Below, piece by piece: positions 1 to 7,763 of a stretch of 16,138 nucleotides of DNA. The stretch is from Bacteriovoracaceae bacterium (GTDB taxonomy: Bacteria > Bdellovibrionota > Bacteriovoracia > Bacteriovoracales > Bacteriovoracaceae). The position numbers were made by a program, and so were the translations under genes. The DNA lies in contig JAKLJM010000127.1 in NCBI GenBank assembly GCA_023151145.1, positions 1 through 16,138 on the forward strand. Reading direction: 5' to 3'. The notes under the pieces were generated by a model, which worked only from the letters and a program-made list of their open reading frames with translations, made no database searches and was not told the DNA's origin. Each line of letters opens with the position of its first letter. Within the stretch, counting starts at the first letter, position 1.

Positions 1-105
1 ATAAATATAAAAAATTCTTTTTATTTCAAATGGTAGCTCTTTATCTATTACAGTCAAAGATCCGCGATCATCTTTAAAAGTTGAAATTTTTAATATATTA
101 GCCAT
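1..105 (-). CDS. FdtA/QdtA-like dTDP-4-oxo-6-deoxyhexose 3,4-ketoisomerase, N-terminal fragment
   Basis: Only the first 35 codons are in the window; the gene runs off the left edge. The visible residues include FKDDRGSL (10-17) and PFEIKRIFYIY (25-35). These match the start of the cupin-fold sugar 3,4-ketoisomerase family (FdtA, QdtA, WxcM N-domain), where a short strand is followed by a D/E-RGSL motif and an 'IPF-IKR-YYI' strand. Family members convert dTDP-4-keto-6-deoxyglucose to its 3-keto isomer, ahead of 3-amination to Fuc3N or Qui3N. The ATG at 105 overlaps the end of the upstream glycosyltransferase by 8 nt, and the purine-rich AAAGAG before it could act as a ribosome site, so it is probably translationally coupled. 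The catalytic histidines would lie beyond the window, so function rests on the N-terminus alone. Which isomer it makes (fdtA or qdtA) cannot be told. Confidence 0.72.
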   Translation of the reverse strand, partial: MANILKISTFKDDRGSLTVIDKELPFEIKRIFYIY

Positions 106-1081
106 ATATTTCTAACTCTTTTTTTGTATAAATGTGAAGTCGTCTTTTTATAATTCTTTTTAATCTTGAAAATTTTCCTTTTAACGAAGTATCAAAAACG
201 CTTTTTGCATGCCAATTAAAATCATATCCTAAACTTCGAAGCTTTTTATCAATTTCTTCGAGGTGCTTTAAGTATGGTTTATAAATTAAATTAACAATAT
301 CATCATTTAAATCATAAATACCTAAATCATATTTATCATCATAAATTTTTAAAGCATGGAAATGAAAAAAAACGAGTGGATAATCTTTGCCATTTGAATT
401 TAAGACTACTTGATTATTCTCATGTCGATATTGATACTGAGTCATATTCCAAGGAGCTACACCACCTCCAAGATGTTGGAGTTCGTGAACAGATTTAAAG
501 CGAGCCATCCAATCATCAAGATATTTTTGATCTCCAAACTTCCCATCTTCATAACGAGAATAACACCATTCAATACAACGATCTCGCCACCAATTAAGGA
601 CCTTCATTCCGTATTCATTATTTTTAAAAGTCATAAATTGAACACAATACTTACCACTCGTTTTAGATTGGTCATATTTGCTTGTGTAACGATGCTCTGT
701 AATAAGCACTGATTTTTCACCCATCTCTTCAAACAAGAAGCCTGGATTATTAAAAAAGTATAAATCTGCATCTAGGTAAGTACACTCTGCTAAATTATAT
801 TTTTCAATACAATATTTTATGACTAAAGGAGTACATGTCCAACAATACTCCGCATGAGTTCGTTTTTTCTTAATCTTTAATAGTTCTTCTTCTTCAATGT
901 CTTCTAAATTAATTAAAACAATATTTTGTAAATTCAAATTAATTAAAATGCTATATGCTTTTTCATCCATTGCTAAAATATATAATTTAAAATTTCGAGA
1001 TTGATTTATTAATGAACAGTAGAGATTCAAACCTCTAGAAAAATAACCTGAATCAAAAAGAGTACAAAAATTTAAATCCAA
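98..1081 (-). CDS. GT-A fold glycosyltransferase (DxD type)
   Basis: This 327-residue soluble protein resembles the GT8-like nucleotide-diphospho-sugar transferases of surface glycan loci. It opens with NFCTLFDSGYFSRGLNLY (4-21), a typical first beta strand and donor-binding start. A metal-binding DAD triad follows at 104-106 in YLDADLYFF. A conserved block at 184-211 includes the run LGGGVAPWN (204-212). HFHALKIY (240-247) near the C-terminus resembles the late His motif of this group. No membrane segment is seen. The first codon is TTG, directly after an in-frame stop at 1082-1084. No ATG occurs before residue 38, and the protein would lose its first strand if it started there, so TTG at 1081 is preferred. 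It overlaps the previous gene by 10 nt, implying coupled translation. Donor and acceptor are not inferable. Confidence 0.82.
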   Translation of the reverse strand: MDLNFCTLFDSGYFSRGLNLYCSLINQSRNFKLYILAMDEKAYSILINLNLQNIVLINLEDIEEEELLKIKKKRTHAEYCWTCTPLVIKYCIEKYNLAECTYLDADLYFFNNPGFLFEEMGEKSVLITEHRYTSKYDQSKTSGKYCVQFMTFKNNEYGMKVLNWWRDRCIEWCYSRYEDGKFGDQKYLDDWMARFKSVHELQHLGGGVAPWNMTQYQYRHENNQVVLNSNGKDYPLVFFHFHALKIYDDKYDLGIYDLNDDIVNLIYKPYLKHLEEIDKKLRSLGYDFNWHAKSVFDTSLKGKFSRLKRIIKRRLHIYTKKELEIYG

Positions 1082-1968
1082 TTATGAACCAATCTCTTGA
1101 TAAAATACTTAAAATAGCCACCATTAATTTTTATAAAATACTCCTTGAATGCTAAATAACCTTGTAAAGATTCTGAAATTTCTAACTTCTTAAAGCTAGT
1201 ATATTTTTGAATTAACTTTACCTCATATTGATTTGAACTATGACAATTAGTACCAGAACAATCAAAACCCATGTTCGAAACAAATGACTCAGGGGGATAT
1301 AAAGTATACATATTTTCTACAAAGACACTTGCGTTCCACCGAATAGCCCAAGAATTATTTTTACCATTAATTTGATCTTGTAGCATTCTTGAATAAGGAT
1401 AAGAAAAATCTAAATTAAATTTTTTTTTCAACTTCCTATCAATTATCACTTTTAGTAAAGTCGAACCGTCTGACTCAAACTTATCCCAAGCTCGTTTCCA
1501 TGTCCCCCATCCCCAACAATCAGCACCCCTAATAAAAAAAGGACACTTTGGCAAATCACTTGATGGATATACATATCCATGAATAGAAGCAACAGCCTCA
1601 TCATTTTCGTACATTTCCAACATATCATTCATATATTTTAAAAAATAAGGAGACACTAAGAGATCATCTTCTAAAACAATAACTTTATTATACTTATTTA
1701 CTTGATCTGTTACTCCACTAATTATTGAGTTAGCCAAACCTAAATTCATTTCCTGTTCAATAATTTCAATTTTTTTAAAGCCAACTATTTTATATAGATA
1801 TTCTCTAACCATCTTGACACTTTCTTGATCTTTTTCATCTTTTGGCCCGTCCGAATAAATAATTAATTTTGAAAAAGCTGACTCTTCACACTTCAATAAA
1901 GCCTGGATCACATGTTGCAAATGCTCTAATCTGTTATAGGTAAAAACTATTATAGGTGCCAACATCAT
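1072..1968 (-). CDS. GT2-like GT-A glycosyltransferase
   Basis: This 298-residue protein starts APIIVFTYNRLEHLQ (4-18), the usual nucleotide-binding strand and loop of family-2-type glycosyltransferases. It continues with IIYSDGPKD (36-44) and has an EDD metal/donor motif at 100-102 (VLEDDLLVSP). The tract CWGWGTWKRAW (151-161) is characteristic of a subgroup of polysaccharide-locus transferases. There is no signal peptide or membrane segment, so it probably works at the inner face of the cytoplasmic membrane. Two adjacent ATGs (1968 and 1965) could both serve as start. No Shine-Dalgarno sequence precedes them, and a TATAAT lies only 7 nt upstream, so a leaderless transcript is possible. It is followed by, and overlaps, the second GT-A gene. 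The sugar transferred is unknown. Confidence 0.85.
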   Translation of the reverse strand: MMLAPIIVFTYNRLEHLQHVIQALLKCEESAFSKLIIYSDGPKDEKDQESVKMVREYLYKIVGFKKIEIIEQEMNLGLANSIISGVTDQVNKYNKVIVLEDDLLVSPYFLKYMNDMLEMYENDEAVASIHGYVYPSSDLPKCPFFIRGADCWGWGTWKRAWDKFESDGSTLLKVIIDRKLKKKFNLDFSYPYSRMLQDQINGKNNSWAIRWNASVFVENMYTLYPPESFVSNMGFDCSGTNCHSSNQYEVKLIQKYTSFKKLEISESLQGYLAFKEYFIKINGGYFKYFIKRLVHNWI

Positions 1969-2001
1969 TTAAATATTATATAAATTCCGTAAAGGTGGAT
2001 A
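1969..2001. promoter_or_regulatory. 33-bp divergent spacer with overlapping -10-like elements
   Basis: This is the only gap between the minus-strand glycosyltransferase and the plus-strand FkbM gene, so any promoters for both must lie here or inside coding sequence. On the minus strand TATAAT reads from 1980 to 1975. On the plus strand TATAAA lies at 1979-1984. The plus-strand gene has a good ribosome site, AAAGGTGG at 1991-1998. No convincing -35 box is visible for either direction, so promoter activity is an inference. Confidence 0.35.
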
Positions 2002-2679
2002 ATGTTTAAAAACTCTAATTTATTAAAAGAATTCTACAGTAACTTTATTTCAAAGTACAAGAATCTATCGTTCTCTCAAGAGGGCGAAGATCGAGTACTC
2101 ATGAGATTTTTAGATAATAAAAATACTGGATTCTATATTGACATTGGAGCTCACCATCCATTTAGATTTTCAAACACATACGCTTTTTACCGAATAGGTT
2201 GGAGAGGTATAAACATTGAAGCTAACCCTGACGCGATTAAATATTTTAATTTTTTCAGAAAGAAGGATATAAACCTCAATGTTGCAATTGGCCACACTAA
2301 AGGTAACTTAAAATTTTTTAAATTTAATGAGCCTGCATTAAATTCATTTGATGAAATTCTCTCCAATCAACGCATATCTGATGGTTGGTCATTAAAAGAA
2401 ATTATTAATTTACGTATTTATTCACTTGAAGAAATATTAGATCAACACTTACCCAAGAATCAAAATATTGACTTTATGACAATCGACGTTGAAGGACTTG
2501 ACTTAGATGTTCTAAAATCAAATAATTGGGTAAAATATCGGCCGAACTTCATACTTGTAGAATGCTTAAACTTTAGAAATTTTGAATCTGACCCTATAAA
2601 TGTTTTGCTTAAAAATAATAATTATGAATTTGTTGCAAAAACATTAAATACAGTTTTCTTTAAAAATTCTCAAATATAG
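2002..2679 (+). CDS. FkbM-family SAM-dependent methyltransferase
   Basis: This 225-residue protein has the FkbM-family layout: SQEGED (25-30), the SAM-binding motif YIDIGAHHPF (45-54), an acidic strand end NIEANPD (71-77) and the later motif IDVEGLDLDVL (161-171). These enzymes put a methyl group on a hydroxyl of a sugar or polyketide, and in glycan loci they usually O-methylate a sugar residue. The ATG at 2002 is preceded by AAAGGTGG at good spacing, which supports this start. It is the only plus-strand gene in this part of the locus. Its end overlaps the 3' end of the dioxygenase gene by 10 nt, so the two transcripts would be complementary there. No signal peptide is seen, so it acts in the cytoplasm. 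Confidence 0.88.
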   Translation: MFKNSNLLKEFYSNFISKYKNLSFSQEGEDRVLMRFLDNKNTGFYIDIGAHHPFRFSNTYAFYRIGWRGINIEANPDAIKYFNFFRKKDINLNVAIGHTKGNLKFFKFNEPALNSFDEILSNQRISDGWSLKEIINLRIYSLEEILDQHLPKNQNIDFMTIDVEGLDLDVLKSNNWVKYRPNFILVECLNFRNFESDPINVLLKNNNYEFVAKTLNTVFFKNSQI

Positions 2680-3695
2680 TAATTCAATAGTTTGTTGTAT
2701 TTTCTAAATGCCGACTTAAGTGAATTTGACGATACAGATTTTAATATTGGATCTTTAATCTTTGAACCAAACAGTGAATTGGTAAATTCGAGCTGAAAAA
2801 TCAACCGAGGATTATTCAATACATGCTTTCCTTTGTGCAAACCGCGTGTATCTTCAAAAATAATTGTCCCTCTAGGAGCAGCAAATTCCAAAATATCTTT
2901 TGAATTATAACACATACAGACTTCATCATCAGTCAGTCGTTGATATCCTTTCTTCAATAATCCTTGAGGAATTGAGCCGGTTCGATTGGTTCCTTTTACA
3001 TAGCAATGGGGCCCGTTATCAGGACCAACATCAGTAATATAGATAAAAACTTTTAACCATTTTATACGATCCATATCAAAATGATACATAGTTGCAGCAT
3101 TATCATCTGGGTTTTTAGAATAATTTGTATGCCACCATAAAGCTGTAATATCAATAATTGGATTAGAATTTAAATATCGGTTAGCAATTTCAACAAAAAA
3201 TTCATCCCCCATTAAATCTTGTACAATTTTATTATTAATTAAATCACTTTCCATATAATCATATCTAATTGCTTGCAAATTCTCAGCATCAAAGTACGCA
3301 AGCCCTTTTTCTGATTTTCCTAACTTAATTTCGTCATCCATTAACCTAATTTTTGCTTTGTTTTCTTTCGAAAATCTAACAATCTCTTGAATTATTTTAT
3401 CTGGTAACCTATATTTAGAAATGTGAAAGCCATTTTCATTGATATCTTCAACAATTTCATCTAAATCACCTGAACGTTGCACTCCAAAAAGATTCGATTC
3501 TACATTTGCATTTTTTTTGTAATTAAACATTGAAATTACTTTTGAAAAAAAATCATTACTTGCTCCACCTGTCAGACAAAACAAATTAATCATCGATTGA
3601 TAACCTTTCACTGAAGGTTGTTTGAATAGTAAATAACTAACAAACTCAAAGGTAAAAATTATATAATTCTTAATTAAAGACAAATATTTCCTCAT
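2670..3695 (-). CDS. PhyH-family Fe(II)/2-oxoglutarate-dependent dioxygenase
   Basis: This 341-residue protein carries the iron-binding facial triad of phytanoyl-CoA dioxygenase-like enzymes: HFD at 205-207 (His205, Asp207) and His287 in RGLHKG. Arg297, ten residues after the distal His, is the expected 2-oxoglutarate carboxylate ligand. Supporting family features are WWHTNYS (187-193), FIYITDVG (217-224) and the GPHCYVKGTNRTG loop (228-240). The N-terminal hydrophobic patch (about 9-25) may be a membrane-associated helix or a weak anchor. The enzyme probably hydroxylates a sugar or lipid component of the glycan; its substrate is unknown. The ATG at 3695 follows an AAGGA ribosome site and lies 1 nt after the stop of the exporter fusion gene, so the two are almost certainly co-transcribed. 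Confidence 0.85.
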   Translation of the reverse strand: MRKYLSLIKNYIIFTFEFVSYLLFKQPSVKGYQSMINLFCLTGGASNDFFSKVISMFNYKKNANVESNLFGVQRSGDLDEIVEDINENGFHISKYRLPDKIIQEIVRFSKENKAKIRLMDDEIKLGKSEKGLAYFDAENLQAIRYDYMESDLINNKIVQDLMGDEFFVEIANRYLNSNPIIDITALWWHTNYSKNPDDNAATMYHFDMDRIKWLKVFIYITDVGPDNGPHCYVKGTNRTGSIPQGLLKKGYQRLTDDEVCMCYNSKDILEFAAPRGTIIFEDTRGLHKGKHVLNNPRLIFQLEFTNSLFGSKIKDPILKSVSSNSLKSAFRKYNKLLNYYI

Positions 3696-3696
3696 C

Positions 3697-6189
3697 TTAA
3701 TCCTTAACTCTTTTTATATGTAGAATATTTTTTGAATTTTCAATAATCCAATCGTCGTGAGTTATATTTATCAAAATTTTATCTTTAAATATATTACATA
3801 GGTCAGTATAAATCTCTTTTTTCGTCTCCGGATCTAAGGCACTCAAACTTTCATCCAAAACTAAAACATCAGGATTTCTAATTACTGCTCTTGCTAAGGC
3901 CAATCTCTGTCTTTGCCCACCTGATAAATTAGTTCCCATATACTGAACGACTGTGTCCAAACCATCTGGCAATGAAAATATGAAACCTGACAATTTTACG
4001 ACATCACAAGCATTAACAACTTCTTCCATTGAAAAGGAACCGCCTAATGTAATATTTTCCAGAATTGTAGAATTAAAAATGGTCGTCTTCTGCTCAAGTA
4101 GTACTATTTTTTTCCTTAACTCAACCTCACTCAAGTTACTTATTTCATCATCATTTATTAATATGTTACCTTTCAAAGGTGAATAAAATTTTAAAATCAA
4201 ATCAATTAATGTTGATTTTCCGATTCCAGACTCACCAACTATTGAATAACCGTTCCCAGCAAGAAATTCACAATTAAAATTTGAAATTATTTTTCTATTT
4301 CCAAAATCAAAGTAAACATCCTTAAACATAATACTTTTTATATTAGATATTGACTTGTTAGTTTTAGAATCAATTTTTGAATTTAGCGCAACTAAAGACA
4401 AGACATCTTTTCCAGATTTTGAATCCGAAAGTAATTTCAATAAAACATTCAAACAATTTCCAAGTGAAGGTAGAAACCTAGATAAGTATGCAAATAGTGT
4501 TATAGAAAAAAACAAATCAATCTTTTCATTTTTTCCTATATAAATAATGGTAGTTATCATTGCTAATGCCAGCAAAAAAACAACAGGCAAGAGCTTAAAA
4601 AGCACCTGATAAAAATCTAACTTAAACAATATATTAACATATTCAAAAATTTTTGATCTATATTTTTCAGAAACATACTTTTCACTAGAAAAACATTTAA
4701 TCGATTTAGTATTATTTACAGAATCTATAAAAAATTGCCCGCTCTCCCTTGAAAGCGACGACTGCACCCCTCCAAAATATTGCATTTTTTTAAAGAAATT
4801 AATCATTACTAAAAAACATAGCAACAAAAAAATCAGAACAATCGTACCAGCTTTAACTGAAAAAAACACTAACGCTAAGAAATAAATTATTGACAAAATA
4901 CTTAGGTTGAAAAATTGTGAGAAGTTAATTATTGTCATGCTAGCTCGAAAAGATTCATCGCCTGCAATACTTGTATAATAACCAGTTCCATTTCGATTTA
5001 AATCTGTCAGAGAAATTGAATCTAAAATTCTCGCAAATATTGTTGAACTTATTATAGCATGCAATTCTTTACCAGATTTTAATATTATTTGCTGATTGAT
5101 TATTGTTACAATTAATCTTAGCAAAAGAACTATTAGAAGTGCCAATAATAAATCTCTATTTGAAAACCCTAATTTTAAAATTACTTTGCTTATAACTCCA
5201 GCATTCTTTATTGATTGTCCTTGAGCCATTAACCCCAAAGGATAAATTAAACTAACACCCAAAATTTCCAAAATAGAACCAAAAATTGAAAGAATACTTG
5301 CCAGCCACAAGGAAGGCCTTACTCTATAACCATTAAACTCTGCCTCTAAAAACTTTATATCAAATCTGTTGCAAATCTCATTTAGTTTATAATTACAAAT
5401 GCCGTCTTTGGAATATAACTCAACACCATTTATAATTATTTTCGTAGCATTCAACAATTGCATATTCAAAAACGAACCATCAGCAGTATCAAGATAGATC
5501 ACTGTATCTTCTCTACTTAACAATATCGATTGCTTTAAATCTACCAATCTTGTCTTAAATCCTGAGTATAAATATGGTACACACTCAACACTTGGTATGA
5601 TTAATTTTGGAGGTTTAAAGTCTAGTCTATTTCCAATTTTCATAGCAGGAACTCCGCCATAGATTTCATATGCATCAACATTTGAAGTAACAACGGAATT
5701 TGCAGCAATAACTGCACCTTTTCCGATAACAACACCTGGCAAAAAAGTAACATTTATTCCAATCCAACAATCTTCCTCTATAATAATTATCTTGTGTTCT
5801 TTAGGAAATACTTCATCTTGATCTCTAATATTCATAGGTGGATTTTGCTTAAAGTGGTGGCTTGCTGAAGAAATATATAGATTAGGCCCAAATACACAAT
5901 AACTACCAATATCTATCTCACCAATGAGGATAGAATTTCTCTGGACAGATATTTCACTTCCTAAACGAATTTTAGATGCATCAACTTGTAGGTTATCAAG
6001 GAAGATATTATTGTCTCCGATATGTAAAATATTTCGGATATTGATAACACAACTATCATCGATTATATTATTCTTACCAAAAAAAAACTTTCCACTGCCA
6101 AATACTTTAGAACGAGAGGATAATTTTAAACCTTTATATTTTATTTTATAATAAATTTTATTCATAAGAATCTGAGCGACTTTTTTCAT
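3697..6189 (-). CDS. Fusion: left-handed beta-helix acyltransferase + ABC exporter (TMD-NBD)
   Basis: One uninterrupted 830-residue frame holds two complete modules. Residues 1-190 form a WbbJ/LacA-like hexapeptide acyltransferase, with a candidate catalytic His at 111 or 112 (SSASHHF) and the typical end CWIGINVTFLPGVVIGKGAV (141-160) and YGGVPAMKIG (177-186). Residues about 190-290 are an unrecognised soluble linker domain. Residues about 293-578 contain six hydrophobic segments (about 293-321, 347-366, 425-443, 446-466, 528-551, 558-578), as in type IV ABC exporters. Residues about 615-830 are the nucleotide-binding domain, with Walker A GESGIGKST (652-660), Q-loop Gln700, signature LSGGQ (755-759), Walker B VLVLDE (775-780), D-loop SALD (783-786) and H-loop His811. 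The likely role is to acylate and flip a lipid-linked glycan, as MsbA- or PglK-type exporters flip lipid A or lipid-linked oligosaccharide. Separate genes are the norm. No Met near residue 286 offers an internal start. The gene sits 5 nt downstream of the putative GT-B gene. Confidence 0.88.
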   Translation of the reverse strand: MKKVAQILMNKIYYKIKYKGLKLSSRSKVFGSGKFFFGKNNIIDDSCVINIRNILHIGDNNIFLDNLQVDASKIRLGSEISVQRNSILIGEIDIGSYCVFGPNLYISSASHHFKQNPPMNIRDQDEVFPKEHKIIIIEEDCWIGINVTFLPGVVIGKGAVIAANSVVTSNVDAYEIYGGVPAMKIGNRLDFKPPKLIIPSVECVPYLYSGFKTRLVDLKQSILLSREDTVIYLDTADGSFLNMQLLNATKIIINGVELYSKDGICNYKLNEICNRFDIKFLEAEFNGYRVRPSLWLASILSIFGSILEILGVSLIYPLGLMAQGQSIKNAGVISKVILKLGFSNRDLLLALLIVLLLRLIVTIINQQIILKSGKELHAIISSTIFARILDSISLTDLNRNGTGYYTSIAGDESFRASMTIINFSQFFNLSILSIIYFLALVFFSVKAGTIVLIFLLLCFLVMINFFKKMQYFGGVQSSLSRESGQFFIDSVNNTKSIKCFSSEKYVSEKYRSKIFEYVNILFKLDFYQVLFKLLPVVFLLALAMITTIIYIGKNEKIDLFFSITLFAYLSRFLPSLGNCLNVLLKLLSDSKSGKDVLSLVALNSKIDSKTNKSISNIKSIMFKDVYFDFGNRKIISNFNCEFLAGNGYSIVGESGIGKSTLIDLILKFYSPLKGNILINDDEISNLSEVELRKKIVLLEQKTTIFNSTILENITLGGSFSMEEVVNACDVVKLSGFIFSLPDGLDTVVQYMGTNLSGGQRQRLALARAVIRNPDVLVLDESLSALDPETKKEIYTDLCNIFKDKILINITHDDWIIENSKNILHIKRVKD

Positions 6190-6194
6190 ATTAT

Positions 6195-7763
6195 CTAACC
6201 CAATATATTCTTAACATTTTCAAATTTTTTAACAAAAACATTAAGATCTCCAGTTTTAAACAAATCGATCATTATCTCATTTAATTCATCACTCATTTCT
6301 ACTTTTTGATTTTGCAACTTAACCTCAGTGTGCAAGTAAACAAATTGTCCTATTTGTTTTTTTACTTCCAAACTTTTGTTATTAAAACTAGAAATCAAAC
6401 TATCTTGAACATCTTTATTTGTTAAAAATTTTTCATACTCACAAACATTCTTAAAGGTATATTGAAAATCAAAATCTATGTGAGGATTATCGCCAGCACA
6501 AAAAACAGGTACTCCCAAATAAGCCATTTCATATGCAATTGTGCCATAAACTGTTAAAATAAAAAACGGTTTGAGATTTTCAACTATATTAATGTTATTA
6601 ACATTGGAATCAATTACTTTTACATCTTGGTATTTTTGCAATAAATCAGTTATAATCTTGTCATTTCCATTTAATCCATTGGGATGTTTTTTTAAAAATA
6701 CATTAAAATCGTTATCAACATTTAATTTCTCAATTGAAAAAACTAACCATTCATAAAAATCTGGAAAAATCATTGATCTATAAATGTGTGGACTATCAAA
6801 AAAACAATGCAAATATATTATAACGTTTTTCTTTTCATTTTCAATTTTTTCTACTTTGCCATTATAACTATAATTCGACTCCCTCATGTAATAAACTGAT
6901 GAATCCAATTTGCCCTTGAATCTATCTTGTAAATTTTTTAATCCAATATCAATTTGTGAATTTGATAATTTTACTTTTAAATCTCCATAGAATTGAAAAT
7001 CTCTGACATGTGAGAATAACTCAGGTAAAACCTCTTTATATAAAAAATTTTTCATAGGACAAAACGAAAGAACCTTTACTCCTTTTGCGAAGAGAATTTT
7101 TGCAGGTATGCCATGAGGGGTATATGTTAAATAACTCGTAAATAAGTACTTATATTTATAATGATCCCCTAGCCGATCTAATTCATCTACAAATCTTAAT
7201 GAATTCAAAATAACTTCATAGAGAACTTGCGAATTAATATCCACAGTTGGTACATTTTCAATTCTTAGAAAATAATCATAGATTAAATTTCCAATCTCAT
7301 GCCCTCGGTATCTTATCCTTAATACATCAGTTTTATTCTTAAGACTTGAGAAAATCAATTTAGCACTTTCATAATGAGTTTTTTCAAATTTAGACTTACT
7401 GGAGTCAAATGTTGTAATTACGTTGCCCTCAAATAGGGTTTTATATAAGTAGCTCCATTTTCGATCATATAGCCTTGTATTTTTAATAAATCCTAATTTG
7501 CTTCGTTTGTTTAATGGTTCAGCTAAACTAATTAAGTGAACTTCAACATTACTATATTTACTAACCATAATCTTATAAGCTATATAAAACTTTACTAAAA
7601 AATAAAAATCCTCTGCCATTTGGACAAGAATGACAATATTTTCTCGATTGTCGGATATTTTAAAATGACATTCTTTTTTAAGACTATCTATCAATATCTT
7701 CTCATCTCCAGAAACAACAAATCGCTTATAAAAATGCAAAAGTACATTAATAATTCGATTCAT
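6195..7763 (-). CDS. Putative GT-B fold glycosyltransferase (capsule-synthesis-like)
   Basis: This 522-residue protein has no membrane segment and I do not recognise it as a named family. The C-terminal half looks like the donor-binding domain of capsule-type or CDP-glycerol-transferase-like GT-B enzymes: YLHCFFDSPH (317-326), VFLKKHPNG (355-363), and TVYGTIAYEMAYLGVPVF (404-421). The last fits the common 'G-S/T-x-x-x-E-A-x-x-G-x-P-V' nucleotide-sugar site. The N-terminal half (about 40-240) has alternating strands and helices that would form the acceptor domain. It overlaps the CMP-sugar synthetase gene by 4 nt (ATGA) and lies between the pseudaminate genes and the exporter. This makes it the best candidate here for the transferase that uses CMP-pseudaminate. 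That is inference from position and fold only. Confidence 0.6.
   Translation of the reverse strand: MNRIINVLLHFYKRFVVSGDEKILIDSLKKECHFKISDNRENIVILVQMAEDFYFLVKFYIAYKIMVSKYSNVEVHLISLAEPLNKRSKLGFIKNTRLYDRKWSYLYKTLFEGNVITTFDSSKSKFEKTHYESAKLIFSSLKNKTDVLRIRYRGHEIGNLIYDYFLRIENVPTVDINSQVLYEVILNSLRFVDELDRLGDHYKYKYLFTSYLTYTPHGIPAKILFAKGVKVLSFCPMKNFLYKEVLPELFSHVRDFQFYGDLKVKLSNSQIDIGLKNLQDRFKGKLDSSVYYMRESNYSYNGKVEKIENEKKNVIIYLHCFFDSPHIYRSMIFPDFYEWLVFSIEKLNVDNDFNVFLKKHPNGLNGNDKIITDLLQKYQDVKVIDSNVNNINIVENLKPFFILTVYGTIAYEMAYLGVPVFCAGDNPHIDFDFQYTFKNVCEYEKFLTNKDVQDSLISSFNNKSLEVKKQIGQFVYLHTEVKLQNQKVEMSDELNEIMIDLFKTGDLNVFVKKFENVKNILG

Noticed and set aside
410..712. 100-codon open frame on the plus strand
   Set aside because: It lies wholly antisense to a glycosyltransferase gene, has no ribosome site and resembles no protein that I know.
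3953..4186. 77-codon plus-strand frame over the ABC ATPase domain
   Set aside because: It is the antisense shadow of the nucleotide-binding domain, without start signals of its own.
3697..6189. Reading the exporter fusion as two genes or a sequencing artefact
   Set aside because: The frame is continuous and both halves are intact. No start codon with a ribosome site lies near the domain boundary. An artefact still deserves a read check.
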